Below, piece by piece: positions 22,420 to 36,330 of a DNA stretch of 64,000 nt. Numbering within the stretch: the first letter of the stretch is position 1; every line of letters starts with the position of its first letter. This DNA comes from Chrysoporthe austroafricana (lineage: Eukaryota; Ascomycota; Sordariomycetes; Diaporthales; Cryphonectriaceae): assembly GCA_001051155.2 (NCBI GenBank), contig JYIP02000006.1, positions 4,650,001 through 4,714,000 of the forward strand, read 5' to 3'. The notes beneath the pieces were generated by a model. That model saw nothing but the letters and a program-made list of their open reading frames with translations. It had not been told where the DNA came from and made no database searches. A program made the translations under genes and the position numbers.

Positions 22420-23579
22420 TATAGCTACCCAGAACCCAGAAGAGCTTAATATATCCGTACGCTATACAGACAGCTATAATTTTCCAACTTGGTTCGCTTT
22501 TTTCAAATCCTATAGCCAAATAAAGCATATCTGGGATTATATTAATCCAGACGGGCCTGATAGGATCTATTCGAGCTACGAACCAATCTTTATAACTTTC
22601 AATCAATTCGTAAAATTTCGGGAATTCAATCGTAAAGAAGCTTCCGATAAAGCATTTTAAGAATATAGAATTCAGAAAGAAGTATTCGATATTTAGCAAA
22701 TACTTAATACAGAAACCTTATTAATACTTACGAATACTGAACTTGCTAAACCGCTTAAGTATGAAAATTTCTTTCGATAAAGCTATATAGAAGAATTTCG
22801 GTTCGAGCTCGAAATTGCTAAGCTGGACTTCCTAATGAGATTCTTCCAAACGAAAGATATTAAACGCCTTTAAGTTTGGGTCCAAAATATTATCTTAAGC
22901 TCTATTCTCGACCCGTACGTTTAGTCTCTTAAAGAAATAAAAGATTGGAATATCCAGCTGCTAGTACGGAATATTAAGAAAAATTTCTGCCTTTCAGATT
23001 TAAATATTAAAAACGTTATCCGGATTCAATATAAAAACTATTTTAAAGAAGCCGCGCATTCAAATATAAACTTATAAGCTTAATATCGTATATTCTATAT
23101 TTTCTTTTGGCAAGCTTAAGCATATAGCCTTTCGGATATTAAAGATTTTTAAAAAGCAAATAATTTTCTCAAAATAATTTCGGCATATTTCGTATTAAAA
23201 TAAGCTAAAAGAAAAAAGCAAAACTTTATTCTAATTAATCGGCTTGGAAATTAATTAATAACGCTTAAAGAATTATTAAAAGCTTATATAGCATTTCTCT
23301 ATTATTAATAGCAATCTAAAAAGTCTAAAACTTTAAATATCTTTATAATTTTTAGAAGCTCGGAATTCAGATTTATTAATAACGAAAAATATTAATCCGC
23401 TAATATTAATGCTAGCTTAATCCAGAAAGCTTTTTCCAAATGCCTTTGCGAAACTGAAAATTATATATATACTTGAACTTTTCAAACCTGCCAAAAATTA
23501 AAGTTTATTTATATATAAAAAAAGAAATTCGAAAAATAATTCAAATTTATTTTTAAAGCAAAACGAAAGATAGCCTTAT
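22420..23579 (+). pseudogene. Copia gag remnant, upstream part
   Basis: A degraded frame with a copia-Gag-like start (YNPDGPDRIY-type segment near 22540, then KDWNIQLLVRNIKKN near 22940). It is interrupted at 23579 by the second gypsy element and resumes at 30950 for about 150 bp. Many stops are present. Confidence 0.6.
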
Positions 23580-24006
23580 TATTATAAACTAATATGCAAA
23601 ACCAAAACGCGGTACTAAAACTATAACCCATTTAATATCAAGGTTGGCTACGGACCCAACTACGTATTTATATAAACCAGGGTTATAAATAAGGACCGAC
23701 AGAACCGCTATCGGTCCTATCGATATAACTATAGACCGATACGTTCGATATCGGTCCTACCGGTCCAGAATTGAAAAGCGAGATATATAAGAACCAGATA
23801 TTTACTAGATAGACGATAATAGCTTTTCAGTTATCAATTTAAGTATTAATTGGACCCTATTATTGATAGTCGCTCTAGATTTGTAAATATTGTAATATTC
23901 AGTAAATCGTATTTCGATCCCAAAGCTTATACTTAATACCGCTCTTGTTAGTATAAAACCTTTCGATTTTATAGTATATCCCAGGATTGCTATAGCATTT
24001 ATAATA
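23580..24006 (+). repeat. 5' LTR of gypsy copy 2
   Basis: A 427-bp LTR starting TATTATAAAC, like copy 1. It contains TATCGGTCCTA-type short repeats (about 23710-23765) not seen in copy 1. The end reads TTTATAATA. Confidence 0.9.
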
Positions 24007-24179
24007 TTTTGATAATTCTTGTTCAAGAACGGTTTAGTATATACTCTTTAGGCAATACCAAAAATACGATAGCGCCCTAAACCCCGTTTTCTTCCAGCAA
24101 TCAGGCTTTTTAAGAAAGAAATCCGGTTATCCTTATTAATAAATAATTCCAAGAACAAAATATAGCTTTATACTAATAG

Positions 24180-25020
24180 CTTGAAAAAATCAAGAATAAA
24201 GTTTTCCGCTTTAATGCCTTTTAATAAGCTAAGGCTTTCAAGCTTGATAAGCCCGGGCTTTACAAAAGCATTTATAAGGACTTTCAGGCTTTCTTAACCC
24301 AATTTAAGGCTTATTTTAAGCATTATAGTACTCAGTTCAGGACTATTTACGATAAGATTGATTTCGCAAGAAGCCGATTCGAAAGAATAGCGTTCTAGTA
24401 ATAAGAGCTTACTTTTCGTAATTATTTGGATAACGATAATATATTTCGTTCCGAGAATACTAAATGCATTTTCCAGTATTATTCCAATTTCGAAAAGGCC
24501 CTTACTAAAACTTTCGGAAACCCGGATAAACGACGCATTGCAATACGGCAATTGGAAGCATTTCGGCAAATAGGATTAGCAATAGATTATACGGCTAAAT
24601 TCAAACAAATTATTGCTTATTTCGATTACGAAAATGAACCTCTTATAAACGCTTATTATGCAAGACTCAAAAAGGAAATCAAAGACGAATTCTATAAGGA
24701 AAACCGTCTCGAAAAACTCAGTAAATTTATTAATAAGGCTATTCATATCGATAATTGACTTTACGAACGAAAACGATAATAACAGAAGAATTATAATAAT
24801 ATTTATCGATACCCGCTTAATTCTGAGAAGCGCAAATTCCAATACGGCAACCGAAATAATATAACCTATTCGAATACGATATATGCCAGACTTATAAAAC
24901 TGGACGCCCTTATATAAGAATAATGCAAAAGAATTACCTATTATAATTATAGCAAGAAAAGGCATATTGCCCGTAATTGTTATCAAAAGAAAAAGAAACG
25001 AGAATAGAAGCTAATCCCGG
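24180..25020 (+). pseudogene. Gypsy copy 2 gag remnant
   Basis: The longest open piece (24426-24758) carries KTFGNPDKRR, RQLEAFRQIGLAIDYTAKFKQ and INAYYARLKKEIKDEFYKE, a retrotransposon Gag-like region. The zinc-knuckle remnant at about 24927-24985 keeps one His and one Cys that are Tyr in copy 1. Confidence 0.8.
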
Positions 25021-26149
25021 AAAGACAAATTAGTATCGCTTACCGATAAGAACCCAATCAGCCAAATAATAATATCTTATAAAAACAAGTAATAAACTCT
25101 AATTATAGCAGTATAAGCTAGATAGCTTATTATTAAGATTATTGCTTATTGCATTTCTCGGCAAAAAAAAGTTCGGGATAATTCTTATATAAGCCTAAAA
25201 GATAGAAATAATTCGCTATAAGAAAAAAAAGCCTTCTTTACGATATGGCTATAAATAATAGCAATTTAGATTATTCAAATAATTTATTAATTGCTAAAAA
25301 AGAAAACTTAGAATAATTCCCTTTAAAGATATACCTCGACAAACGATAAGAAGCAATAGTAAAAGAAAAATTCGGCATTCTGAATGCGACAATATTAATA
25401 CTTAGCGCTATAGCAGAAGAAATAACGCTATAAAACTAATAGCCAGATAACTTACCAACCTCTATATTTGAAAAAGAATTAAAGGAATACAGTATCCGGA
25501 ATATAAAACAGCCATAATAGAAGCATAGCGATTGGATAACTAAATATACAAAAATTGAGCATTTTATTTACAGATTTATATTATAAAAACTTTTCTAAAA
25601 TATCCTATTTCAGAATAGCAAATATAAACCCTAAGAAAATAGAAGAATTAATCATTTATACCCTTATTATTACGAACTTACTTGGATATATTATATATAT
25701 TATAATTGCTAAATATATTTCAGTAAGAAAGTCAAAAACAATTAATTCCCAATTAGAGAATAGGATTAATTAATCCGACCTATTATAGAATTTTAAAGAA
25801 AATACAGAAAAGTCTTGCATATCGAATACAGCAATGCATATATCGGGTTATTAAATAATTGCCCGTAAAAGTATATTCAGAGAAAAACGATTTAGGAATA
25901 ATGCTATATTATAATATATTCTATTTATATACAAGATAAGGCTAAAGAATAATACTGATTGCAAAAGGCTAAAAAGGCAAAATAATATATTTAAAGCCAA
26001 GCAAGAAAGTTAGCAAGGCAAGCAGCAAGATAAGCACAAAACGACCTAAAAAGAAAAGATCGCTTGTAAAAAGATAGCAGCCGATTAGGATTACAAGGTC
26101 CCTATATATTATTATAAATAATAAAGAAGAATATATTATTTTGGATGCA

Positions 26150-29100
26150 TATATTAACAAGCAATGCTATAATGCATTATTGGATAGTAATGCATAAGGA
26201 AATTTCATTTCGCTAAAAGTTATTAATAAGAAATAAATTCCCTGGACGCAAAAGAAAAATCTTTATAAACTTAATATTATAGAAAGAAAGGCAATAGCAT
26301 ATAATTTCGGAATAATTAATATAGAAACTAATTACTTATTTATTTTAATTCAAAGCCTTATAACGAATATTACTTTCGATATTATAAATATAGCATAATA
26401 TAAATTAATCTTAAGAATACTATAGCTCAAAAAGCATAACCTTTATATCGATTGAATTATTAACCAGATTTTATAAGAATTAGCTATACTTAATAAAAAG
26501 ATCGCAATTAATGGAAAAAAGAGAATCCTAATTACTGAAAATAATATTAGAAATATACGCTTAAATAAGCTCAAATATACCTTTAAAGCAAAAGTATTTG
26601 CTAAACGATAAGGAAAGGTTATAAATATTTCGAACTTATAAATATAAGTTAGGAATGGATTAAAAATTCAAGCGGTTAGCAATTAGCAAAAGACTAATCC
26701 GATATAGAACGTTATAAAACTATATAAATTATAGAATTATAAAGAAATTTAGCTTCCAGTACGGCAAGTATAAAAAGATTACGAAAAAAGATTTGGCCTT
26801 ATAAGCGATAAATACTTAAAGCCGCTAGAAACTAAGATATATAGATAAAGAAAAAAAGCAATAGAAAGAAAATATGCTTAACGGTACTTTTTATTTTTCC
26901 AGATTGCGGAAAACGAAAAAAAACCGATACTAGAACTTAAAAACGTATTACGAGAATACTATAAGTTTAAAAAACTATAGCAAGGAAAATTCGATACCGG
27001 TTTGCCAGAATATAGCTCTTTTAATTATAAGATCCTATTGAAAGAAAGAACAAAACCTAAAAATTACTCTATTTACAAATTCGATTAAGCGAAATTCGAA
27101 ATATTCAGAGAATATATTAACAAAAACTTAAAAAGAAATTATATACGGAAATTACGGTTACTAATAGGATATTCAATCCTATTTGTATTCAAAAAGAACG
27201 GCAAATTACGATTCTGTATGAATTACAAATAACTTAATAATATTACGATTAAGAACCGTTATCCCTTATTCCTAATAGGAGAAATGCGAGATCGATTAAT
27301 AGGAACAAACTAATTTATTATATTCGATTTCAAAAAAGGATACTATTATATCCGAATCAAAAAAAATAATATTTGGAAGATAATATTCAGAATTTATTAT
27401 AGATATTTCGAATATATAATCCTACTTTTTGAACTAATTAATATGCTCGTATTTTTCCAAGAAATAATTAATAATATTTTCTGCGAATATTTGAATACTA
27501 TTATTATTATCTATTTTGATAATATCTTTATCTATTCGAAAAACTTTGAATTTTATAAATAATACGTATAATAAGTATTCCAAATTTTGCAAGATAATAA
27601 ATTTTTAATAAAATTAAATAAATACTGTTTCTATTAGCGAAAAATTAATTATTTCGATTATATAATGGAATTAAGCAGAATTAGTATATAAAAAAATAAA
27701 GTTTAAGCAATAAAAGAATAGCTTATGCTAAAAAAAATAAAAGAAATTAAAGCATTTTTCGGCTATACTAACTTTTACTGATAATTTATTCGGGATTATA
27801 GCAAAATCGCATGCTTTCTTACAGATTTTACGAAAAAAGACCGAAAGTTCGAATAGATATAAGAAATACAAAAAGCATTTGATAAGATTAAGAAACGAAT
27901 AATATCGGAACTTATATTTTGCAAAATAAACTTAAATAAATTATTTAAAATCGAAACCGATATATCAAATTATATATTAAAAGGATAACTGGGCTAATAA
28001 GATAATTAAAAATGCCTTAAGATTATAAACAATTTCTCAAAGAAACTGAATAGCTTAGAACTCAATTATAGTATTCCGAATAAGGAATTAATAGCAATTA
28101 TAAAAGCATTCGAAAAATAGCAGCATTACTTAATCGGAATAAAATACCAAATTATAATGCATTCTGATTATAAAAACCTAATAATATTTATAATAACGAA
28201 AGTCTTAAATAAGCGATAAATCAAGTAAGCAGAATTCCTTTCCCAATTCGATTTAAAGATCGTCTATTGCAAAAGATCGGAAAATAATAAGGCAAATGCA
28301 TTTAGCAAACGATCGGACTATTAAGATATAAAGCCAAAAGAATTTCAGAATATTTTCCAGCAAGATAAAAATAGCAACTTTATAAATAAAGCTAAAAAAT
28401 TCGATATAATTATCAAAATTAGCAATAATAAGAAAAAATCAGAAAGCATAATTCCTGAAAAACAGGACGAATATATCCGGAATATATATAATATATTAGT
28501 ATATAGCTATTAAAGAATTAAAGCTATATACGAAAGAATTAAAAGATATTGGAACCTTTTAGGATTAAGAAAAAGGATCGAGAAAATCTTACGAGAATAC
28601 GATAGTTATAAGAAAAATAAGATCGAATATTATAAGCCTTATAAATTATTCTAACTATTCTTTATTCCAAAAGCAATTTAGCAATTTATTAGCTAGGATT
28701 TCATTATTAAGCTATCTCTTTTACGAAAACTTTTAACTAAAATATAATACGATAATATCCTAATAATAGTTTGCAAATTAAGCAAATATATTTATTTCTT
28801 CTTATATAAAGAAAATAGTATAGCAAAAGATCTCGTATATATATTTTTGAAAACGGTTATAATTAATTATAGTATATTTAAAGAAATTATTTCCAATAAA
28901 AATAGGAAATTCGTATCAAATTTCTAAATATTGCTTATAAAGCTATTCGGAATGCAATAAAAGATATTTATAGCATTTCATTTATAAACGGACAAATAAA
29001 TAAAACGAATAAACTAAATTATTAAATAATATTTACGATATTATATAAATTACGAATAGGATAATTGGATTAATTTGCTATTTCTTATATAGTTTGCATA

Positions 29101-29700
29101 TAATAACGCAAATATAAATATAATAAAGAAATTACTATTTTATATATTATATAGCTATAATCCGATAGCTTATTACGACGAATTATTAAGAATAAATATA
29201 AAAATAACGGAAAAACGAATCAAAAGAATTAAGAAAATCCAAAAAGAATTTCAAGAAAAATTAAAGTTTATATAGAAAAAGATAACGAAATATACTAATT
29301 CCAAAAGAATTAAGGAATTAATTCTGCAAAAAAAAGATAAAATCTATTTCGTTTGACAAAAGGAATATATCAAAATAACCAAATCCTTTTACTCGTTAGA
29401 CTATAAGAAATTCGGATTATTCAAAATATTAAGAAAAATCTTAAATATTAATTTCGAATTCGCATTACTTTACGAAATAAGAATTTACCCAATTTTCCAT
29501 ATTTCGTTTTTCGAATTTATATTCAAAATAGCTAAAATAAATATTATAATATAAGCAAAGAATAACGAACCGGAATACGAAATAGAACGAATCTTTAAAT
29601 ATCGAAAACCGATAAATTATAAAGAATATTTAATCAAATAAAAAAGATACTACTTAAGCGAAAATAATTAAGAGCCGATTAAAAACCTGATTAATGCGAA
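26150..29700 (+). pseudogene. Gypsy copy 2 pol remnant
   Basis: RT lies at about 27.0-27.8 kb, with IIFDFKKGYYYIR and an active-site motif reading YFDNIF (one of the two expected Asp is kept). RNase H follows at about 27.9-28.3 kb and integrase at about 28.5-29.25 kb (FKEIISNKNRKF). A chromodomain-like NEPEYEIERIFKYRKP is at about 29.57-29.65 kb. Stops are frequent in all frames. Confidence 0.85.
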
Positions 29701-29849
29701 ATAAGTATTCCAAATTTATTAGGAAAAAGCAGCTACTCGGATATAAAAATCTTCCTAATAAAATGCTATTACTAATTAGCGCTTAGTATTGAAATAAGAA
29801 AATAACTAATTAAGAAAACCTATTAATTAATTAGAAAGATAATTAATAT

Positions 29850-30480
29850 TAGAAAAACCGGCCGCATTTCCAAGCCCAATTTCTGTAATTGTAATAGATT
29901 AATCAATTTCAGAACCAAATTATTGCAAAGCAACCTCGAAATCGAAACTTTCAGGAAAAGGACTTTCAGAAACGAAAAGCTCTATAGCACAATACTCGGC
30001 CTCGGCCTTATAATGCTCCTTCTCGGCCTTTTCGGCTTCTAACCTTTCCAACTCTTCAATAATATTCAACCCGCGACGAATAGCGCGCGCTATCTTCTCA
30101 GCCTATAAACAATGCTATTTCCGAAAGCGCAAGACTTTAGCATTCGCTAGTATTGCCTTTCTTTCGGCCATTTCCAATTCCGTTTCGACTTAAGAATACT
30201 GCTTTGCAATTTTTTGCATTTGCGATAAGGAAAGCCCGGCCATATTGCAATTCCCTTATTTATTACGGATGCATTCCGTATACCGGGAAGAATTTTTTTC
30301 GGAAATAGCGCAGAAAAGATTGCAGTCTATACAAGAAAAATAAGCAAGTATTTCCGAATAATAAGAAAAGATTAAGAAATAAAAAGCATTGCTCTAAATA
30401 GTTTTCTTATAATAAGACTTTTCGACTCTGCTTAATATCCTAATCAGGAAGGCATAATAAGCGATAAAATGGAATAGAGA
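29850..30480 (-). pseudogene. Antisense accessory ORF of gypsy copy 2
   Basis: The minus strand between pol and the 3' LTR encodes a frame like that of copy 1: an EELERLEAEKAEKEHYKAEAE coiled-coil-like stretch and an SESPFPESFDFE tail. The upstream Cys region is more damaged than in copy 1. Function unknown. Confidence 0.55.
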
Positions 30481-30517
30481 AGCTTATAAAGATATTAACC
30501 GATAAAATAGAGGATAA

Positions 30518-30944
30518 TATTATAAACTAATATACAGAACCAAAACGCAATATTAAAACTATAACTCACTTAGTATTAAGGTTAGCTACGGATTTAACTA
30601 TATGCTTATATAAACTAGGGTTATAAATAAGAACCGATAGGATTGCTATCGGTCCTATCGATATAATTATAAACCAATACGTTCGATATCGGTTTTATTA
30701 GTCCAGAATTGAAAAGCGAGATATATAAGAACCAGATATTTACCAGATAGACGATAATAGCTTTTCAATTATCAATTTAAATATCAATTAGACCTTATTA
30801 TTAATAATCGCTCTAGATTTGTAAATATTATAATATTCGGTAAATCGTATTTCGATCTTAAAGCTTATACTTGATACCGCTCTTATTAGCATAAAACCTT
30901 TCGACCTTATAGCATATCCCAGGATTGCTATAGCGTTTACAATA
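30518..30944 (+). repeat. 3' LTR of gypsy copy 2
   Basis: The 427-bp partner of 23580-24006, with no length change, followed by target copy CTTAT. Confidence 0.9.
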
Positions 30945-31047
30945 CTTATAGAAGCTAAATAGCAAGAAATACTTAGCGCTAGCAAAAAAGCTTATAAAGC
31001 TCGGCTAGCTGCTATATAGCTAGAAATATATACTAACAGAAAATAAT

Positions 31048-31095
31048 ACTAGCTAAAATACTAGCTAAAATACTAGCTAAAATATTAATTAAAAT
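31048..31095 (+). repeat. 12-bp tandem repeat in copia gag
   Basis: Three exact copies of ACTAGCTAAAAT followed by one degenerate copy. Since the unit is 12 bp it keeps the reading frame and encodes a four-residue repeat (with TAG where Gln is likely) in the C-terminal part of Gag. Confidence 0.8.
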
Positions 31096-31189
31096 ATTAA
31101 AGATTCTTATTTTAATATTATTAATTGCTAAGCTTAATAGCTATTATTAAAAAGATTAATCTATACTTTTTATTATTTATTTCGCTAAA

Positions 31190-34100
31190 TACCTTTATCG
31201 ATCCGGATTTCTTTATATAATTGCTAATAAGTAACAAAATCTATTCTATACTATTTCAAGCTTTCTATTCTTTTTTTCGAAATACCGTTTTGAATAATTG
31301 CAGCGCCGTATACCTTATTAATAATATTAGCCTTTTCAAGCTTAAATCTTTTAAAGCTACGTATAATAGAGAAACTATTAATGCTAGCACTTTAACGCTC
31401 CCAATTAAAAAGTATGGTATTCGCTATTTCAAAAGCGTTCTGAACGGAAAAAGCGGACCGAGCATAAAAGACCTTATCTTATCTTAAATCGCAATAATAA
31501 AAGGATTCCATATCAATATTATTTCGGAAGCTTAGCTATTTGAAAAGCAAATCTAGTATTGCGATTTGGATTATATATTGCGTTTCGGATTATTCAAACA
31601 AAATTCTGTAATAGCTAAACTGCAAAAGCAATTCAATCTAATTTTCTTTAAATATATTCTTTTCATTAATTCTTTTTATATTATATTCCCGATATAAATT
31701 CTTTCGAGCAATATAAGAATTTTTGCATTGCTATTTCGGAAATCGGGCAATTACAAAAAGCCGTTTTATTTATCTGTAAATAAAGCATTACCAAAAAGCG
31801 ATTCAGAGCACTTTTAATACTTAAAGTCGGAATACTTAAATGCTAATGCTTTAAAGCAATTCATTCGAGCTATACGAAACGTAAAGATCAATAGTACGAA
31901 ACGTATTTAGTACGAATATTATACTTAAGCTTTTATTATAAAGATTATCAGATACGTAAAATCTGAAAACGCTAGCTTTTGCCCTTTTTAGCATATTTGC
32001 TAGGACTTATTTACATTTTACGAAATATAAGATAAATCAAAATACGCTTTTATAATTAAAGATAAGTATTTTAAGAAATTATTTGCTTATATATTAAATA
32101 ATAAGGCGCAATTAATAATATTTATTATGCTTATAAACTTTGAAACTTAAGTATAAAAGCAATATAAGCTTTATATTTGTAAAATCAGATAAAATACGGA
32201 AGCAGCTATTATCCGGATAAATTTAAATATAGCATATACTTAATAATACGTAAAGCAGAAAATCGATTTTGAAATTGCTCTTTTATATATAAAAGAGCTA
32301 AACGGAAGCGCTAAACGGGCCGGAAGAGAATGCATTAAGCGCGCGCTAGTTTTTCGCTTATTAGCTTACTTATCCGAAAATTTATAACCGAAATATATCA
32401 AAATAGCAATTTGGCTAATTAATATTTCGCCTTTCTTGAAAAGACGAATAGAAATGCTAAATATAATGCTATATAATTAATTTAAGCAATATTTCCGCTA
32501 ATATAAGCCTGAAATAATTAAACTGATTATATCGGATTTGAAATCAAATTAAGCTAGCATTTATACATATAAATATCAAGCATATATATTGCGAAAAGAG
32601 CGCGAAATAAGCTTTAATAAGCGCGATATGAAAACGAGTTCTAAAATATATATAAGTTACTTTATTAGCTATATAGCTACGAACTTATATCGTATCTGGA
32701 TCCTCGCGCTTAATAGAGTTAAAATTACGTATAATATCTAATTTAATAAAAACTAGTTTTATAACTTTCAAAAAGAGAAAGCAGCGAATATTTTATTCGC
32801 TATTCAGATCGAGAAAATCTTCCCGGAAATTATTAAACTAAAAGAAATTCTAGATACGATTATCGTAAAAGCTTTTGAAAATATATTTCTTGAAAGCGAT
32901 ATCAATTAAGAAAACTAAAGCACTAATTAGCTTACTAATAACGAGGGCAGCGACCGTTCCAGTCTTATTACAGAAAGCATTCTAAGTCGGAATTCGGGAA
33001 TAGGAATACCTGAAACTGAAAATGAAATGCTTTTGCAAAACGATTCTTTTTAAAGAAGAAATTCAGGAAATCAGATATAAGGGATCTTAACCCCAAAATA
33101 TATTCCGGAACTGCATATCCGGAAAAGTCCTTAAAATGCAAAAAGTAAAACAAATAATCCGATATTCCGATAAATATTTATAAGCGAAAAATAGATTAAA
33201 CCGGCTATAAATATATCTGCTGCTTAAGCTAAAATCCAATCTGAAATACAAAAGTACGAGCTCTAGATATTATAAATAAAGTATTATTGCAAAGCTGCGG
33301 AAATTTATAGAATAGAACTTACGCAATATTCGAGCAGAACTAAGAATCCGATAAATAAAGTACGCGATATTTAAGGCTCGTTTATAATAGCTTTTAAGCT
33401 AAATATAAGCGCTATAAATGCCTTTCTTGCTATTTTCTTGCTTGATTAATAAGAAAGCGAGTTTCGAATTTAGGACTAGCATTTTCAAATTATGCATAGC
33501 GTAATGGCTATAGCAATTGAAAAGGCATTCGTATAAAGAAAAAGCGCTTCTTATTCCTAGCAAAGGCATTCGCTTGCTTTTCCGTTAGCAATTCTAAAAG
33601 CTAATAGAAAGAAATATAATAATAATCTTTTTCCTTTATTAAAGAATTAGAATAAAGCCTGAAAAAGCCTTTATTAAGCTTAATAATTCGAAATTATAAA
33701 GGCAAAATTCCGAAAACTTATAAAAATAGGTATATAGAAGATAACCGAACGTAAAAAAGTAATATCTATATCTTTTCCGCTCAAATAAGTATATAAATAT
33801 AAGCTTAACGAAAACGGCTACTTTAGCTTTTTCAAAGTTCGAATCTATATATGCAATAACTTGCAAAAGCTAAATATAATGCAAGGCATATATGCTGCTA
33901 TATTAACGGCGCGCACTTTTCGTACTTTTATAGCTATAGCAGTATATTTCGACTTTGAAATCGACTAAATAGATATAATAAATATATTTCTAAATGCTAG
34001 TCGAAAAGGCTTGGAAAGTATATTTTGCGAATTGCTAAATAAATTTAAGGAATAAAGCAAAATCGCAATGCTATCGAAAGTACTATATAGCTTAAGAGAC

Positions 34101-35190
34101 TCGCTATTGCTTTAATATAAAGATTTCTGTTTAATGCTTTTCAAACTTAGCCTGAAAGCTTTTCCGGAAAAGCTTTATATATTCATTAGCGCGAATAGCA
34201 AACTGATTATTCTATTCTATATAAATAATATACTTTTCATTTACCCTAAAGAATATATGAAAGAGGCTATAGAAATAAAGAATAGCATTTATAAAAAATA
34301 CGAAATTAAAGATTAAAGAATTGCGGAATAGTTTTTAAGAATGCGTATATTCCGAAACCGGAAATAGCATATTATAAGCCTAATTTACAATTCGTATATC
34401 GATAAGATAGCGAGCAAATTCAAGCTTGTCGATAATAAAGCCGCTTTTCCATATATACTTCTTAAACTTAAGATTCTGGAAAAATTTACCGAGCAAGCTT
34501 TAAAAAGCCAGATTAAGATATACTAAGAGAAAGTAAGATCTATTTTATATACGGCAATTATAATATATTCAGATATAGCTTTTATATGCGCTTTGCTATC
34601 AAAGTTTCTAATAAATCCCGGACTTAAGCATATAAAAGCTGCAAACCGAGTTATATACTATTTGTATATTACGAGGTTCCTAGCTATCTAGTACGGAAAA
34701 AGCCATTCTGAAGCTCAAGCATTGCTTATAGCTGGAAATGCTTCGTTCGTAAATAACGCTAAAAACAGAAAATCCATATACGGATATATAATAACCCTTT
34801 TCGGAAAGCCAATATACTAGAAATCGGCAAAACAGAATACAATTTCGACTTTTACGATAGAAGCTGAATTAAATGCCTTATCTATTATTACGAAAGAAAT
34901 AATCTCTTTGCAGCGCTTATTCAAAAATTTAGCTCTAGACTTGGGCAAACTATAAAGATTATTCTGCAATAATAACCAGACTATTCGGCTAATAATATCT
35001 AAATACAAAAGAATCAGTATTAAGCTTCGCTATATCGATATCTAGCAAATATAGCTAAAACAAAAATATTAGAAAAGAACCTTTACCATATCGTATTTAC
35101 TAATATAAGATATGCTAGCAAATAGGCTAACAAAAAACTTTAATCGAGCCCAGTTCGAGCATTTCAGAACAATTCTAAACTTACAGGATA
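31190..35190 (+). pseudogene. Copia pol remnant (PR-IN-RT-RH)
   Basis: A protease-like region lies at about 31.22-31.49 kb (NNCSAVYLINN). Integrase is at about 31.85-32.7 kb. RT runs from about 33.5 to 34.4 kb, including KVLYSLRDSLLL and an active-site motif reading YINNIL, with Asn where Asp is expected. RNase H is at about 34.55-35.17 kb, including YPDIAFICALLSKF, KHIKAANRVIYYL and TIEAELNAL. The integrase-before-RT order is diagnostic of Ty1/copia. Broken by many in-frame stops. Confidence 0.85.
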
Positions 35191-35269
35191 TGCAATACGA
35201 AATCTCAAAAAAGAACTGAAAAAGAAATATACCGCAAGCCTAGCGCACATTTCATTTATTTTAAACCTC

Positions 35270-36330
35270 ACATCCATTCAGGATCAAATATCCGGCAAAA
35301 GATTAAAGCAATCAAAAATCTTGCGAATATCCGTAATAGCAGCCTTACGCTCAAAATGCCAATCCTTAAATAACCGGCTAGCATAAGGAACTAAAAGAAG
35401 CTATATAGCTACCGGCTAAAGAATAACATTCTGGGAAGTAATAGCAAAAGCGGGAATACGTTTCTGCTTTTTCGAACTCTAAACCCTCTCTATTTCTTGC
35501 TCTTCTAGCTTATTTTGCAGCTTTTCTAAACGTTCAAGCTTATTATCTATAAGCTTGAAATTATTAGATTCGAAATACTTTAATACGGCTTTCTAAGCCC
35601 AAATAGCATATTTCAGTCTCATTTTGCCTGATATAACCGGATCAGATCGAAAACTAGCAATAGCGATATTCGAATTGGCTATCGCAAACGCTTTTCTCTT
35701 TTGAAACTTTATTTGTAAAGCGTAAAGGGTTTCAAGATCTTCTTTATCCTTATCAGAATTGGTTATAGCCGGCTCTTTTCCTTTTTTGGATTCTTTAAAA
35801 ATATACGGAAAAAAAATAATTTTGCTAATTTCAATACTTGCTATTATTATATCGAGCTCGTTTTTAATTTCATAAAGCTTTTTTATAAATAGCATAAAAT
35901 ATTCAAAAATTAAAATATATTAATAACTTTAAGCATAATAAATATATTTCGAGCTATTTAATCCTTTTTGCTTATAATACGCTTTATTAGAATTCGAATT
36001 CGTTAAGCTCTTAATATAGCTAATATAAAGCGGATTTATTAAGTTTCCAAAACTATCCGATATAATTATAGTAATTTGCAAGTATATAATCTTGGATAAT
36101 ATCGATTGAATATTAAATATTGCTTTCCTTTTTGTAAGCGTTTTGGCAATCGAAATAGCTTTCATAAGCGTTTTCGCAATCGGAATAGCCTTTTTGGGCG
36201 TCGTTTTCGCGATTAGAGCAGCTTTATTGAATAATATTTTGATAATCGGAATAATCTTCTTGGATATCGAAATAAATATTTTGAAAATCGTTTTGGCTTT
36301 TTTGGAAATAGAAGAAATTCCCTAAATAGC
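35270..36330 (-). pseudogene. Antisense ORF of the copia element
   Basis: On the minus strand after pol, a frame with only a few stops runs from about 36330 to 35270. It begins with a low-complexity Lys-rich region repeating a PIAKTLxKA-like unit, passes through ITIIISDSFGNLINP, and continues into a charged coiled-coil-like part (ERLEKLQNKLEEQEIER). I do not recognise a domain. An antisense accessory ORF at this position parallels the gypsy copies, although the sequence looks different. Confidence 0.5.

Larger units (their letters stand above)
23580..30944 (+). mobile_element. Ty3/gypsy chromovirus, copy 2, nested in the copia gag region
   Basis: 427-bp LTRs at 23580-24006 and 30518-30944 align without gaps. 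Target copies CTTAT lie at 23575-23579 and 30945-30949. The total is 7,365 bp. Gene order is the same as copy 1, and the two are clearly relatives (the same PEYEIERI chromodomain and the same Gag segments) though not identical; their LTRs differ in length and middle sequence. Degradation is as in copy 1, but some residues lost there survive here. It inserted after the copia element, since it interrupts it. Confidence 0.95.
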
